Below are positions 1 through 10,682 of a stretch of DNA of 64,000 bases, one piece after another. The notes under the pieces were generated by a model, which searched no databases, had not been told where the DNA came from, and saw nothing but the letters and a program-made list of their open reading frames with translations. The first letter of the stretch is position 1, and every line of letters starts with the position of its first letter. The stretch comes from Prochilodus magdalenae (Eukaryota; Chordata; Actinopteri; Characiformes; Prochilodontidae), in assembly GCA_024036415.1 (NCBI GenBank), contig JAMWET010001084.1, forward strand, positions 77,501 through 141,500. The letters are read 5' to 3'. The position numbers were made by a program, and so were the translations under genes.

Positions 1-612
1 TCGGTAGTCCTAGCCCTGGAGCTACGAGGCTAATGTAGCTAACATGCAGGCAGAGCTTAGCACTGGATCTGTCACTCAAATCAGATTCAGGCCATGAAAT
101 CAAGGACCAGTCTGCCATCACCTCATTTGCATATGATTTACATAAAGCACACCTTAACTCAGGCAGATGTTTCAGCAGGAAGCCAATGAAGCCGCAGCAT
201 CCATCTGAGCCAATAGCTGTGCTTGTAGGTGGAGTTCCAGCTAGCATATTATTTTCAGTGCATCATTTTGTGGGCGGAGCCAGTCATATAAAATCGTGTT
301 TCAAAATGGAAAGATGCAGAGTTTGTTTATACCTGTCACACTTACCTGGTTCTCCGCCTACCTCCGGTGGTCCGGACTACATCTCTCATCAGCCATCTCC
401 ACATGACATCACAACCATGTGCTCCCAGTCCACCAATCACAACCCACCTTCCCGTTCAGCCTCACCTGAGCTGTAATCCGTCTCACCTGTCCCTCGATAC
501 CTTGCCCTGCATATATACCTGTCTGTTTGGTGTCTCTCTCTGGGAGGTATTGCCACTCGCTGTCTTACTGAGCGGTTCTGCGTTTCGGTGTCTGTAGAAG
601 CTGTGTGTACAC
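1..612. other. Unassigned single-copy-looking sequence
   Basis: I see no gene, tandem repeat or recognisable transposon here. The short open frames have neither convincing splice borders nor family motifs. This is probably intergenic or intronic. Confidence 0.4.
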
Positions 613-1505
613 AGTGATGGTGTAATAAGGAGAGCTCAGTTCATAGAACCCACATACCGTCACCCTCAAACACTGGCGTTCCCTCTTCAAATCCAAATCC
701 GGCATATTTAAAAAAGGGGATGGGAAAACGGGCCTAACCTTTTACAGGACAGACTCGTTAATATTCACACCCCCAACATTTACATACAACCAAAACGGAG
801 CTACAGAACCAACATGGTGGACTATGTGGAGAACTCCAGCGTTCCAGGCTGGGAAGGGGATGTTGAAACTTTCCCTTCCCAAGGATCCCGACTGTCAGCG
901 GGACATGGTGGATGTTCATCTTTAATCCAGGCTGGAGTTCTTCCTGTTCACCAGCTTCCTAATCCAATGTTCCGTTCCACCTTAAATACTGCAGCTTATA
1001 CATGCGCCTGCATGTCCTGCAGCTCCATTTAAGGTGGAACAGAGAATTCCCAAAACAAGCTGGAGAACAGGAACTCCAGCTCCACATCTCTAACAGGATC
1101 CCGGAACACCTTTAATCCTGCAGTCTGCACATTCCACTCCGGACAGATTCCCAAACCTCTCTGGACAATATAGAGCAGCTCCACTCAGCGTCTGACCCTG
1201 AAGAGACTGGAGAGAGGAGCAGCTCCACCTTTATTAGCACCACCACCCCAACAGCAGCCTGTAAGTAGCAGCCATGCTGTATGATTGTATCCGTGTGTCT
1301 CATCTTAATCTGAGAGCTCCATAGTGAGGATCAACTTGGAGCCAGTAGCTAGCACAGGGAATGTTAGCGACTAGCATTAGCTCCAAGTAAGTAGCATAGC
1401 TAGCATGAGGGCGGAGCTTATTTACACAGAGGCTCATTTTATTTAGTCTGTTTCTACATGATCATCATGGGCAGCATCTTGGTGTAAACCAGCCAGTCAG
1501 AGCAG
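613..1505 (+). repeat. Unclassified dispersed repeat, copy 1 (most complete)
   Basis: About 0.9 kb that recurs as a direct copy at 26323-27099 and, for its first ~300 bp, as an inverted copy at 38275-38510. Shared landmarks in order are a TGGTGTAATAAGGA-like start, a CATGGTGGATGTTCATC block, a CATTTAAGGTGGAACAGAG block, a run ending CAACAGCAGCCTGTAAG, and a GCCAGTAGCTAGCACAGGG block. No open frame is conserved between copies, so it looks non-coding. I see no clear terminal inverted repeats, poly-A tail or target duplication, so the class is unknown. It could be a non-autonomous DNA transposon, a piece of a larger retroelement, or a segmental duplication. That it is a repeat is certain from the sequence; its nature is not. 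Confidence 0.75.
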
Positions 1506-2689
1506 AGCTCATCTAATTATTCATGAGGAGCTCAGCAACACAGGGGAAACAGCTTGTTTCATTCTAGAACCAGATCGTAGTGGGTACATGGGCACAGTGT
1601 AGAACCACATTAGGGGGAACAGTCACATACCTTCTATGGAGAACCTCAGAGAGCAGATTGATATCCTGAGCCTACGCCTCGGAGAGCGCGCAGCTCCGTA
1701 CCCCGCTGCATGTTGTATTGATCATGTTGCAGATTTCGGCTGATTCGGTGGAACCACGAACCCCTGCTGACCGAAAGTCTATTACAGTAAACTGTATGTT
1801 CATAACCGAGATTAGTTTTGTTGTTCAGTGGCCACATTACAGCCGGAGGGAGGGTCCTTATTGCAGAGCGGAGACCGTAGCATGGTGTGGCTATTAGGAG
1901 GTTTATTTTTATTCTATTTATTTATTTATTTATTTATTGACCCAGAATCTCACTGCGGCACTTTCCTTTAGCCCAGCGTCACCAGATCCTCATAAGCCAT
2001 CCTTTTCGGCCTGCGTGTTCCTCTCTCATGCATGCAACCGCCCCCCTGAAGTCCAAATATCAGAGTTTAATGGCGTAACATCTCCAAACCCTGCCCCCAA
2101 TCAAAACTGGGTGCTGTAAATGGGTTCCTTTGTGTCCCCATGTTCTCCAGATTAAGCTTATTCAGGATGTTGGTGTTGGTGTTGGGCTGTAAATGAGTTG
2201 AGTCTCTGGGGACACTCTCGGGGGGGACGTGGACAAGGCAGGTCTTTTAATTAAGGGGGTTGGAAAGAGGAGCTTCCAGTAGCTCAGCACCACCCCAGCT
2301 CAGGCATCAGAATACACGACAACACTGGGTAGTGCGGATGGTCCGGCGCTACGTCCCCTCCAGGATGAACCGGCCCTTACGCTTTGCTGCAGTGCTTGAT
2401 CTCTACTAGAACGTTATTCTTTGAGTACTACAGGCACAGATCTGGACTGGTCAGATCTGGACCGGTCAGCTGCTGTCCATAGCTCTCACGAGTGAGCTGA
2501 TGAGTTGACTACGCCACACAGCCTTGGTGGACCCTTCTCAGCACAGCCACGGTACAAGGGTTTCTTATGGTGCCAATGAGATGCTTGAGAAAGTGCCCCC
2601 AGGAGTTATTACCAGTTAGCATAACCAGAGTGTACGTCATGAGGAAGCTGTAGTGATAACAGTATCTTAGCTAGCTGAGATGAGGTGGT
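1506..2689. other. Unassigned sequence
   Basis: No supported gene. It holds a TTTA microsatellite (1915-1939) and a G-run near 2220. From about 2640 the sequence begins to resemble the GTTGCTA minisatellite that follows. Confidence 0.4.
1915..1939. repeat. (TTTA)n microsatellite
   Basis: About six uninterrupted TTTA/TATT units in a T-rich context, directly visible. Confidence 0.9.
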
Positions 2690-3125
2690 TGCTAAGGTGT
2701 TGCTATGCTGTTGTGTTGCTAGGTTGTTATAATGGTATCCCAGGTGGTTGCTGGGGTGTTATGGAGTTCCTGGCTGCTGCAGTCTGGCTAGGTTGTTGCT
2801 GTGCTTTTCAAGGTGGGTAGGTACAGTGATGCTAAGTTGGTAGCTATGATAACTGGTGATCATTGTGTTGCTATGAGGTTGTTATGGCGCCTCAAGTCAT
2901 AGTGTTGCTAGGTTGTTACAGTGGTATCCCAGGTGGTTGCTAGGGTGTTAAGAGGTTCCTACAGCGTTGCAAGGCAATTGCTGCTATGTTATCTCAGTTG
3001 GTTGCTATGCTGTTTTTTTCAGGTTGTTGCTTTGGTTGCTAGGCAGTTGCTATGGATTTTCAGCTGGTTGCCGAATGGTTTTCTAGGCTGTTGCTATGGT
3101 GTTTCAGGTGATTGTTAAAGTGTAT
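2690..3125. repeat. GTTGCTA-type degenerate minisatellite, locus 1
   Basis: Irregular repetition of GGTTGCTAGG, GTTGCTATGG and TATCCCAGGTGG blocks spaced by roughly 18-40 bp. The same building blocks form arrays at 5405-5945, 28610-29230 and 30785-31265, with a short stub near 4710-4780. It has low internal identity, so it is an old array. Open frames inside it are repeat artefacts. Confidence 0.85.
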
Positions 3126-3645
3126 TAAGGCAGTCGCTGTTAGGAGATGAGATGCTTGGAACCCAGCGTGGATCAGTTCTACTCACCAGCACTGAATCAC
3201 TCACACTCCCCAGATATTAGCCTGAAATGACTAACTGAGTCCTGCTGGATGCGGTGCTGCAGAGGAATCCCCCTCGGAAAGCGGGTATCTCTAAATGGAG
3301 GAGGATTAGCAGCCTTTGTTTCTCCTGTCAGAGCTGTCTGTGTCCTGCAGGGACGATAGAGGGAGGCGGACGATGGAGAGAGCTCGTCCAAGACTGGCGC
3401 TGGGCTTCAGATGGAGTTCTTCTGTACCTTCTTAGCGTTTAGCGCGAGTCATGCCTTCTTGCCAGGGAATGAAATTGGAAATGGTCAGTGGGAATCCTCT
3501 CAGGGCCTTCCGAGGATAGCCTACCTATTCCTGGGAGCTCAGAGAGCTGGAAATAAGAGGGCTGAAACCTCAGCGGGAATGGGTCTAATCAGGATTACCT
3601 CCTCGTCTAGGTAGATGCAGCCTATTCTTTGTTCAGGAGTTTTCT
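3126..3645. other. Unassigned sequence
   Basis: About 520 bp with no tandem or transposon signature that I recognise. Short overlapping open frames on both strands look like chance. Confidence 0.4.
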
Positions 3646-4035
3646 ACAGCACTGTGTCCACTCACTGTCCACTCTATTAGACACTCCTACCTTGCTGGTC
3701 CACCTTGTAGATGGACAGTCAGAGACGATAGCTTATCTCCTGCTTCACAGTGCAGTGTTGGTCATCCTCTAGTCCTTCATCAGTGGACACAGGACGCTGC
3801 CCACAGGATGCCACCCACAGGACGCCACTGTGCTGGATAGTTTTGGTCGGTGGACGATTCTCTGAGGTGTCCAGCAGCACTACTGTGTCTGATCCACTCA
3901 CACCAGCACCACACACACTAACACAGCACCACCACGTCAGTGTCACTGCAGTGCTGAGAATGATCCACCACCCAGAACACCCACCCTGCCACCCTCGCTG
4001 CAGAGACTCAGTGTCCACTGTTTGAGAAACTGCGT
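3646..4035. repeat. Palindromic interspersed repeat, copy 1 (half element)
   Basis: Contains the ordered blocks GTCCACTCTATTAGACAC, GGTCCACCTTGTAG, TCATCCTCTAGTCCTTCATC, GTGTCTGATCCACTCAC and GTGTCACTGCAGTGCTGAG. The same blocks occur at 16870-17645, where both inverted arms are present; here only one arm plus the core is seen. A short core duplication (GGACGC/GGATGC CCACAG) sits near 3790-3830. From memory this is a high-copy fish repeat, perhaps a non-autonomous DNA transposon. I cannot confirm a family name. Confidence 0.75.
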
Positions 4036-4370
4036 CTAGCCTGTTGGAGGTGCCGGCCATAAATACTAATGCTGCTTCTGTTTATCTATATTCCGTGTGT
4101 ATTAGGGTTCCATCCGCCCGAACATCCAGGAACAACCACGCCCAACACCAGCGCCATTAGCCTCTCAGCTGCCTTCACTGGGCAGGACAATACAAATCCA
4201 GCAACATGTCTAGTCCTGCCTCAGACTCGTAATGACTAATATCAATCCATATCTAGAACCTGTTGGGCTTTTCAGAGTCATTAATGATCTTAGAACCTTC
4301 CAAAATGCCAGTACTTGTAATTATCTAGTACTTCATGGACTGGACCCCATAATAACTCAGTTATGACTCG
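4036..4370. other. Unassigned sequence
   Basis: About 335 bp with nothing recognisable. Confidence 0.35.
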
Positions 4371-4526
4371 AAAATAAATCCTGTAGATCACACAGTACAG
4401 TACTTGTGTTTTTTTTGGTTTATTAAATTAAAAAGTGATGTTATGTATTAGCAGGTTATTATTACATTGTTATTACGTTATTATAATAGTGTAATTACAA
4501 TAACAATAGGTCAATTATATATATTA

Positions 4527-4564
4527 TAGGTTATAGGTGAATATGTATATTCACCTATAACCTA
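4527..4564. repeat. Near-perfect short palindrome beside (TA)n
   Basis: Two 18-bp perfectly complementary arms (4527-4544 and 4547-4564) separated by the dinucleotide GT. The left arm reads TAGGTTATAGGTGAATAT. It lies four bases before the (TA)34 tract, so a cruciform or hairpin is physically plausible. Confidence 0.9.
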
Positions 4565-4567
4565 CAG

Positions 4568-4568
<1 letters not shown>

Positions 4569-4636
<68 letters not shown>
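4569..4636. repeat. (TA)34 microsatellite
   Basis: 68 uninterrupted bases of TA dinucleotide, directly visible. Shorter TA runs lie near 5060-5080 and 5371-5390. Confidence 0.97.
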
Positions 4637-4639
<3 letters not shown>

Positions 4640-4787
4640 CAAGTTACCAGTTTTTATAACCAGAGTATATATCATGAAGAAGCTTTAGTGATAAGTATCT
4701 TTACTAGCTGAGATAAGGTGGTTGCTAAGGTGTTGCTGTGCTGTCCCAAGCCGTTGCTGTTATGTTGCTAGCTTGTTATGATGGAAT

Positions 4788-4950
4788 CAAATCAAATCAC
4801 TTTTATTTTCACGTCACGTTTTTGCAGGTGTGAAGGTGAGTAAGAAACTTAGGTGCGCAGTCCCTTACAGACTTAAATACAAAAATATACTTTAGACTAT
4901 AAAAAAAAACACAATACTGAGCACAGAATCTCTGTGTATACTAATATACA
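4788..4950. repeat. Putative interspersed-repeat fragment
   Basis: The stretch with AATCAAATCACTTTTATTTT and GGTGCGCAGTCCCTTACAG resembles, from memory, a very common teleost dispersed repeat (consensus CACTTTTATTGTCAC...). It lies only in the first copy of the duplicated block, consistent with insertion after the duplication. Family and ends are unresolved. Confidence 0.45.
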
Positions 4951-5404
4951 GTTTATATAACAGTAATATAAAGTTATGAATAAAAACTATGATATATGCA
5001 AATGTACACATTTCCATATAGCACTATGGTGAGGCTGAGGTAGATGAGAGATGCAGGGTATATATATATATATACATATATAAAATAAATCCTGTAGATC
5101 ACACATTACAGTACTTGTGATTTTTTTGGTTGATAAATTAAAAAGTGATGTTATGTATTAGCAGGTTATTACATTGTTATTACGTTATTATACTAGTGTA
5201 ATTACAATAACAAGAGGTCAATTCAAATATAGCTCATATTACGGTTTTATATAACAGTAATATAAAGTTATGAATAAAAACTATGATATATGCAGATGTA
5301 CACATTTCCATATAGCACTATGGTGAGGCTGAGGTAGATGAGAGATGCAGGGTATATACAGGGCATAGAATATATATATATACACTATGGATGGAAGATA
5401 ACAG

Positions 5405-5945
5405 CAGGTCAGTCTATATCCCAGGTGGTTGCTAGGGTGTTATGAGGTTCCTGGCTGCTGCAGTCTTGCTAGATTGTTGCTGTGCTTTTCAAGGTGGTAG
5501 GCACAGTGATGCTAAGCTGTTGCTATGGTATCCCAGGTGGCAGTGATATGCTAACTGGTGGTCATTTTGCTGCTATGAGATTGTTATGGCGTCTCAAGTC
5601 ATTGCTATAGTGTTGCTAGGTTGTTACAGTGGTATCATAGGTGGCTGCTAGAGTGTTCCTACAGTGTTGCAAGGCAGCTGCTGCTATTTCATCTCAGTTG
5701 GTTGCAATGCTGTTGCTAGGTTGTTTCTTTGCTTTTCCAGGTGGTTGCTAGGCAGTTGCTGTTATGATATCTTGGGAGGTTGCAATAGTGTCCCAAGTGG
5801 TTGCTAAAGTGTAGCAAGGCAGTTGCTGTTATGGTATCTTGGGAGATTGCAATAGTGTCCCAGGTGGTTGCTAAGGGGTTTCTTGGCAGTTGCTATGTTA
5901 TTCTAGGTGGTTGCTATGCGGAATGTGGTGGTGTTGGCCATCGTA
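5405..5945. repeat. GTTGCTA-type minisatellite, locus 2
   Basis: Same blocks as locus 1 (GGTTGCTAGGGTGTTATGAG, TGCTGTTATGGTATC, GTGTCCCAGGTGGTTGCTA). The stretch GGTTCCTGGCTGCTGCAGTC also occurs at 2760-2790, so the two loci share more than the bare monomer. That suggests duplication of a larger segment. Confidence 0.85.
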
Positions 5946-6302
5946 TGGTTAACAGGGTGGTGCTAGTGTAATTCTGTCATTATGATTCCATTTAACGTTA
6001 GCCTCTGATTAATAAAGCTGTGTACAAGCACATTCCCGATGGGACCCAACGTTCCATAGTTGGAGCGACGCTGGGAGCAGTGTCGAAACTGCAAGACGAG
6101 TTAGCGGACAAACAAATGTCAGACACAAAATCGATAATAATCAGTCATAATATTCCATACCCTTAGCTGAATCAGTGCTGGATGGATCTGGAGCTGCCAC
6201 CAGAATCGAACTCGCTGCTCGGGAGCGTTAAACAAGAATGGGTGCTTATTATACTTCTAAATGACCTGACTTAAGAGACGATATGAGACTCCATCTTTCT
6301 CC

Positions 6303-6303
<1 letters not shown>
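5946..6303. other. Unassigned sequence
   Basis: About 350 bp with no recognisable feature. Confidence 0.35.
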
Positions 6304-6340
<37 letters not shown>

Positions 6341-6366
6341 CTCTTTCTTTCTCTCTCTCTCTTTTT
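6304..6366. repeat. CT microsatellite
   Basis: Pyrimidine tract of mostly CT dinucleotides with a few TTT interruptions, directly visible. Confidence 0.9.
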
Positions 6367-6380
6367 CTCTTTCTCCCAGT

Positions 6381-7055
6381 CAAATCCAATTTGTGAAATG
6401 CTGCTGAAGCAACGAGATAAAAATCAAATTTTCCCAAATGAAATCAACCAAAAACCAATTGGGTGATGTGGGATTAAGTTTAATCGCTATTCATCCATCA
6501 ATATAAAAAACTTTCCCCCGCCTGGCCACGGCGCATCATCGCGTGTAGCCTCCGAGAGCGCGGCCGATCTATCAAAAGCGTAATTTAGATAATGCTGAGA
6601 TGTAGCTCGGGTGAGCGCCACCGTGATGTGCAGGACCCGTCAAAGAGAAGATGGGACAAACCCCGTCGCCGCGCCCGGGCTCCGAGCGTGGCAGAGCCAT
6701 TTAAAATGACTTACTCCGCCATTCCAGACTCCAATGGAGCGCTTCATTACGCGTGGAAGGGATAACTTTTATCCAGAGGAAGAGCGCTGGTGTTCCGCTG
6801 CAGCTGATTCTATCAGACACTCACGCGTTCCTGCACACGTACAGGGCAGTGCGGAAGTCAGAGACCACGCTTTACTTAGGTGCAGGTTCAGCGTGTTCAC
6901 TCTTGCCTCAAAGAGACACACCTCCAAAGTTCAGTCTTAGAAGCTGGTTTAGCAGGATCTGCTTCTTCTCTCCATCCAGAAAACCCTAAACAGTGGTGTT
7001 GAGGTTCTGGACTCTGGGGTGGTCAGTTCATTGTTCTGTGAACACCAGCAGCCTC
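6381..7055. other. Unique CpG-bearing sequence, possible conserved non-coding element
   Basis: Not repetitive, richer in CpG than its neighbours (6520-6700), and containing AT-rich regulatory-looking strings such as ATCTATCAAAAGCG and TAATTTAGATAATGC. Open frames on the plus strand (6734-6989) have no family motif. It could be a regulatory element or plain unique DNA; conservation was not tested. Confidence 0.3.
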
Positions 7056-7059
7056 TTTG

Positions 7060-7079
7060 TTGCGTGTGTGTGTGTGTGT
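7060..7079. repeat. (TG)n microsatellite
   Basis: About nine uninterrupted TG units. Confidence 0.9.
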
Positions 7080-8125
7080 CTCAGTGAGGAGCTTATTGAA
7101 CAGCTACACCTCCTTTCAGACCTCCATATCGTTGAGGTGTCGTCTCACAGTGGAAGGATGGACGTACGAAGGAAGACTAACCGGGTTCCCCGGCTACCTG
7201 CCCCTGACCAGCTGCTTACCTGCCCAGCCTAACGCTGGTGAAGGACTCACCAGGCTTTCCCGGTGCAGATGCATCGGAATATTATTCCACAATTATCTCT
7301 TCCTTAACTTCGTCACCATGACGACTAAATGCGCATAATTAGATACTCGATTGATGTTACTTTAAACAATTCCAAAATGTAGTTTGGACCAGAGGAGTCC
7401 AGATCCCCCCGTGTGAGTCTGGTTCCTTCCAAGTCTTCTTCCTCCAACTTCAGGGAGCGTTTCCTTGCCACGGTGGCCTTCGGCTCGCTCACCGGAGGCT
7501 TCTTTCTTTTCTCTCTGTAATGAATAAGAATTACGGAATTTCTTTTAAAAAGAACTTTCAAATTTGATTTGATTTTGATGTTCTCAGGTCTGAGAGATGA
7601 TGGGAACAGTTTCAGATCTACCGGGTGGTTGTTAGGAATCCTGTTTTTCCTGTAGCTCTTAAGCTTTTAACCAAGTCCAGTTTTGGAGACTCCTGTTGTT
7701 TGCGCCACCCAGTGGTCTGCAGGAGAACCTCTTCAATGTCTTTTTTTTTCAGTAAAGTTTACTTTCAGGCTATAAACAATATAGATAATCTGGAATAACA
7801 GGACAAACACTCGCAGGTCATCTATACGCTTCGCCATCTCTGTACTACTGTTTACTACCACTGTGCAGCGCCCCCTGTTGACGTAGATGACATATCTGTT
7901 GATGCCCCCTGGTTGCAATAAAAACTGGTTCCCTGAATAGCACCATAGTTACAAGAAGTCTGAACAGAACCAGTTGCAGAGCCCGGGTTCTTTTTGTGGA
8001 GAAGGGCTGTATGAAGTCAGTTATAGCACCTGTGTAAGTTTGTTGGGAAGAGGTCTGGATGAGGAGTTTGTCCCAGTGCACTGCAATAATTGGCCGAAGT
8101 AACTCTGTCTCCTTTCCCTCTTTAG
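7080..8125. other. Unassigned sequence upstream of the candidate exon
   Basis: No recognised repeat. It contains three minus-strand CTCF-like strings (7702-7715, about 7869-7882 and 7903-7920) and ends in a pyrimidine-rich stretch followed by TTTAG that could serve as a splice acceptor for the exon at 8126. Confidence 0.35.
7702..7715 (-). promoter_or_regulatory. CTCF-like motif (minus strand)
   Basis: GCGCCACCCAGTGG matches the reverse of the vertebrate CTCF core (CCASYAGRKGGCRS) at 13 of 14 positions. Two weaker matches (12 of 14 each) follow at about 7869 and 7903 on the same strand. Such motifs arise often by chance or inside fish repeats, so binding is not established. Confidence 0.35.
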
Positions 8126-8302
8126 GTCTAGGAGAGGACGGAAAGTCAATAGGCTGGACTATGAGTCTAAAAGATGGCTTTGGTGGAACTGGCTGGCCAT
8201 GGAGAGCCGGGAACATCCTGCTTCTCTCTGTGTCTCTTGTAGTCGTCCAGGTTTGGGCAGACTTATCCTTCTCCAAGGACTCGCACTACTCCTGGAAAAC
8301 AG
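8126..8302 (+). CDS. Candidate protein-coding exon with signal-peptide-like start
   Basis: I do not recognise the product. The 177-base segment follows a pyrimidine-rich tract ending CTCTTTAG (acceptor-like) and ends at ACAG before GTAAGA, a near-consensus donor. The open frame has an ATG at 8161. The resulting 47 residues begin MSLKDGFGG, contain one basic residue (WPWRAGN), then a 16-residue hydrophobic stretch NILLLSVSLVVVQVWA, then polar sequence DLSFSKDSHYSWKT. That is the n-region, h-region and A-X-A-like cleavage layout of a secretory signal peptide, probably cut after VWA. The frame stays open before the ATG, so this would be a first coding exon with some 5' UTR. No partner exon is visible in the window, and the next 1.6 kb is minisatellite. 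Alternatives are a chance open frame or a non-coding exon. Confidence 0.35.
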
Positions 8303-8448
8303 GTAAGATGTTCTTCTGTGTGCTAGCCTGAAATAGAGACGGGCTGTTTGGTATTATAGTGGAGCGGTGTTCAGGTTCAGACCGGATTTTGTGGGGCTAC
8401 ATTCGGTTCAGACAGAATTTTACAGTTTACGTCGGTTCAGGTTGGCAT

Positions 8449-9907
8449 TGGTAGTCCTCGAGTAACCCCCTCCTCTGCTTCCTGACGGTGTTTGGTAGTC
8501 CTCGAGTAACCCCCTCCTCTGCTTCCTGACGGTGTTTGGTAGTCCTCGAGTAACCCCCTCCTCTGCTTCCTGACGGTGTTTGGTAGTCCTTGAGTAACCC
8601 CCTCCTCTGCTTCCTGACGGTGTTTGGTAGTGCTCGAGTAAGACCCACCCCTGCTTCCTGACTGTGTTTGGTAGTGCTCGAGTAAGACCCACCTCTGCTT
8701 CCTGACAGTGTTTGGTAGTCCTCGAGTAAGACCCACCTCTGCTTCCTGACGGTGTTTGGTAGTGCTCGAGTAAGACCCACCCCTGCCTCCTGACGGTGTT
8801 TGGTAGTCCTCGAGTAAGACCCACCTCTGCTTCCTGACAGTGTTTGGTAGTCTTCGAGTAACCCCCTCCTCTGCTTCCTGACGGTGTTTGGTAGTCCTCG
8901 AGTAACCCCCTCCTCTGCTTCCTGACGGTGTTTGGTAGTCCTCGAGTAACCCCCTCCTCTGCTTCCTGACGGTGTTTGGTAGTCCTCGAGTAAGACCCAC
9001 CTCTGCTTCCTGACTGTGTTTGGTAGTGCTCGAGTAAGACCCACCTCTGCTTCCTGACAGTGTTTGGTAGTCCTCGAGTAAGACCCACCTCTGCTTCCTG
9101 ACGGTGTTTGGTAGTGCTCGAGTAAGACCCACCCCTGCCTCCTGACGGTGTTTGGTAGTGCTCGAGTAAGACCCACCCCTGCTTCCTGACGGTGTTTGGT
9201 AGTCCTCGAGTAACCCCCTCCTCTGCTTCCTGACGGTGTTTGGTAGTCCTCGAGTAACCCCCTCCTCTGCTTCCTGACGGTGTTTGGTAGTCCTCGAGTA
9301 AGACCCACCTCTGCTTCCTGACTGTGTTTGGTAGTGCTCGAGTAAGACCCACCTCTGCTTCCTGACGGTGTTTGGTAGTCCTCGAGTAAGACCCACCTCT
9401 GCTTCCTGACGGTGTTTGGTAGTGCTCGAGTAAGACCCACCCCTGCCTCCTGACGGTGTTTGGTAGTGCTCGAGTAAGACCCACCCCTGCTTCCTGACGG
9501 TGTTTGGTAGTGCTCGAGTAAGACCCATCCCTGCTTCCTGACGGTGTTTTGTAGTCCTCGAGTAAGACCCACCTCTGCTTCCTGATGGTGTTTGGTAGTC
9601 CTTGAGTAACTCCCTCCTCTGCTTCCTGACGGTGTTTGGTAGTCCTCGAGTAAGACCCACCTCTGCTTCCTGACGGTGTTTGGTAGTGCTCGAGACAGAC
9701 CCACCTCTGCTTCCTGACGGTGTTTTGTAGTCCTCGAGTAAGACCCACCTCTGCTTCCTGACGGTGTTTGGTAGTGCTTGAGTAACCCCCACCTCTGCTT
9801 CCTGACGGTGTTTTGTAGTCCTCGAGTAAGACCCACCCCTGCCTCCTGACGGTGTTTGGTAGTGCTCGAGTAAGACCCACCCCTGCTTCCTGACGGTGTT
9901 TGGTAGT
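8449..9907. repeat. 44-bp minisatellite, about 33 copies
   Basis: The unit runs from CTCGAGTAA through CTGCTTCCTGACGGTG to TTTGGTAGT, 44 bp long. Two main variants alternate in blocks: one with CCTCGAGTAACCCCCTCC, one with GCTCGAGTAAGACCCACC. Clusters of the first at 8456-8620, 8850-8990 and 9200-9290 give a higher-order pattern. Because 44 is not a multiple of three and the unit has no minus-strand stop, all three minus frames stay open for 450-513 codons and encode the same 44-residue repeat shifted. I treat these as artefacts, not genes. Copies are very similar, so the array is young and probably length-polymorphic. Confidence 0.95.
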
Positions 9908-10474
9908 ATCTGGTATCCCGCAGGGCAGGATTGGCCGTGTGTGGATTCTTGGTCTTGGCATGTGAAATGTGTGTTACCCTACTTTTCCGGTTTTAGACAG
10001 ATGATGTTGTACATTTGTGACTTCACATTAATGATCCTAACGCACCTTTACATCTGGGATTAATGTTCAGTTGCCAACACTGAGCTGGAATAATGCGACT
10101 GTTAGTGAAGTTATATATGCTCTGTGAGGGATTATCCATCTTGGGGCCTCTGGTGACAAACCTCTCCACAGAGAATGCGATCTCACATGATGTATATAGT
10201 AATCTGCGCCCGGTCCTCAAAGCCGGGCTGAATAATTACTGAGTGCAGAGGCTGGCTGTAGATTTATGTGCTCGGCTACAACATCCTGAAGTAAGATAGT
10301 GTCCTGCACATGTTGTTCTAGTTTCTGGGCAACGGTGAAATCTCTCAGGCTCGGTTAGAAGGCGAGCGAGTCGTTCTTTCTCTGGGAAGATTTAATCCCA
10401 GGGCTTTTCCTCGCGCTGACTGTGACGGCCTCAGAATGAGTTTGGGGGTGGGTTAGTTGCGAGTGGGGGTTGCG
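9908..10474. other. Unassigned unique sequence
   Basis: Non-repetitive, with strings such as GCTGAATAATTACTGAG. No gene evidence. Possibly conserved non-coding sequence, untested. Confidence 0.35.
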
Positions 10475-10655
10475 AGATCTGGATGGTGTAGTGGGTAACA
10501 CCCCTGCCTCCACAGTCATACTGACCCGCACTCCTCTGTGTGTAGTTTATTCATCCTTTCATTCCTTCCATAGACTACCAGTCATTTCTGTCCTAAACCA
10601 AACCTTGCTGATTCTTTCACCTGAGACCCACAAAACCTCATGTATTTACTAAGGG
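10475..10655 (-). mobile_element. SINE-like repeat, single copy of the ~165-bp unit
   Basis: Positions 10512-10650 are the inverted counterpart of the tandem unit at 42106-42640. Shared landmarks include CATACTGACCCRCACTCCTC, TTTATTCATCC, CATAGA and CCAAACCAAAC. Just upstream, GATGGTGTAGTGGGTAACACC resembles a Pol III A box (TRGCNNAGYGG) with one mismatch, so a tRNA-derived SINE is possible. I see no clear B box. Strand is given relative to the 42-kb copies. Confidence 0.5.
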
Positions 10656-10682
10656 CTTATATTTATCGCTGGGTGACTTGCT

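Larger units (their letters stand above)
4371..5361. repeat. Duplicated AT-rich block (A-B-A'-B' layout)
   Basis: Block A (4371-4515) recurs as A' (about 5082-5222), sharing ATAAATCCTGTAGATCACAC and TATTAGCAGGTTATT. Block B (about 4951-5062) recurs as B' (about 5244-5360), sharing CAGTAATATAAAGTTATGAA and GGTGAGGCTGAGGTAGATGA. The order A-B-A'-B' implies a direct duplication of an ancestral unit. The first copy was later enlarged between A and B by a palindrome, (TA)34 and a SINE/LINE-tail-like fragment. Confidence 0.85.

Noticed and set aside
8420..9961. Three overlapping minus-strand frames of 451-513 codons as repeat proteins
   Set aside because: They arise because the 44-bp unit has no minus-strand stop; all three frames give the same peptide cycle. 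No start context, splice sites or family match.
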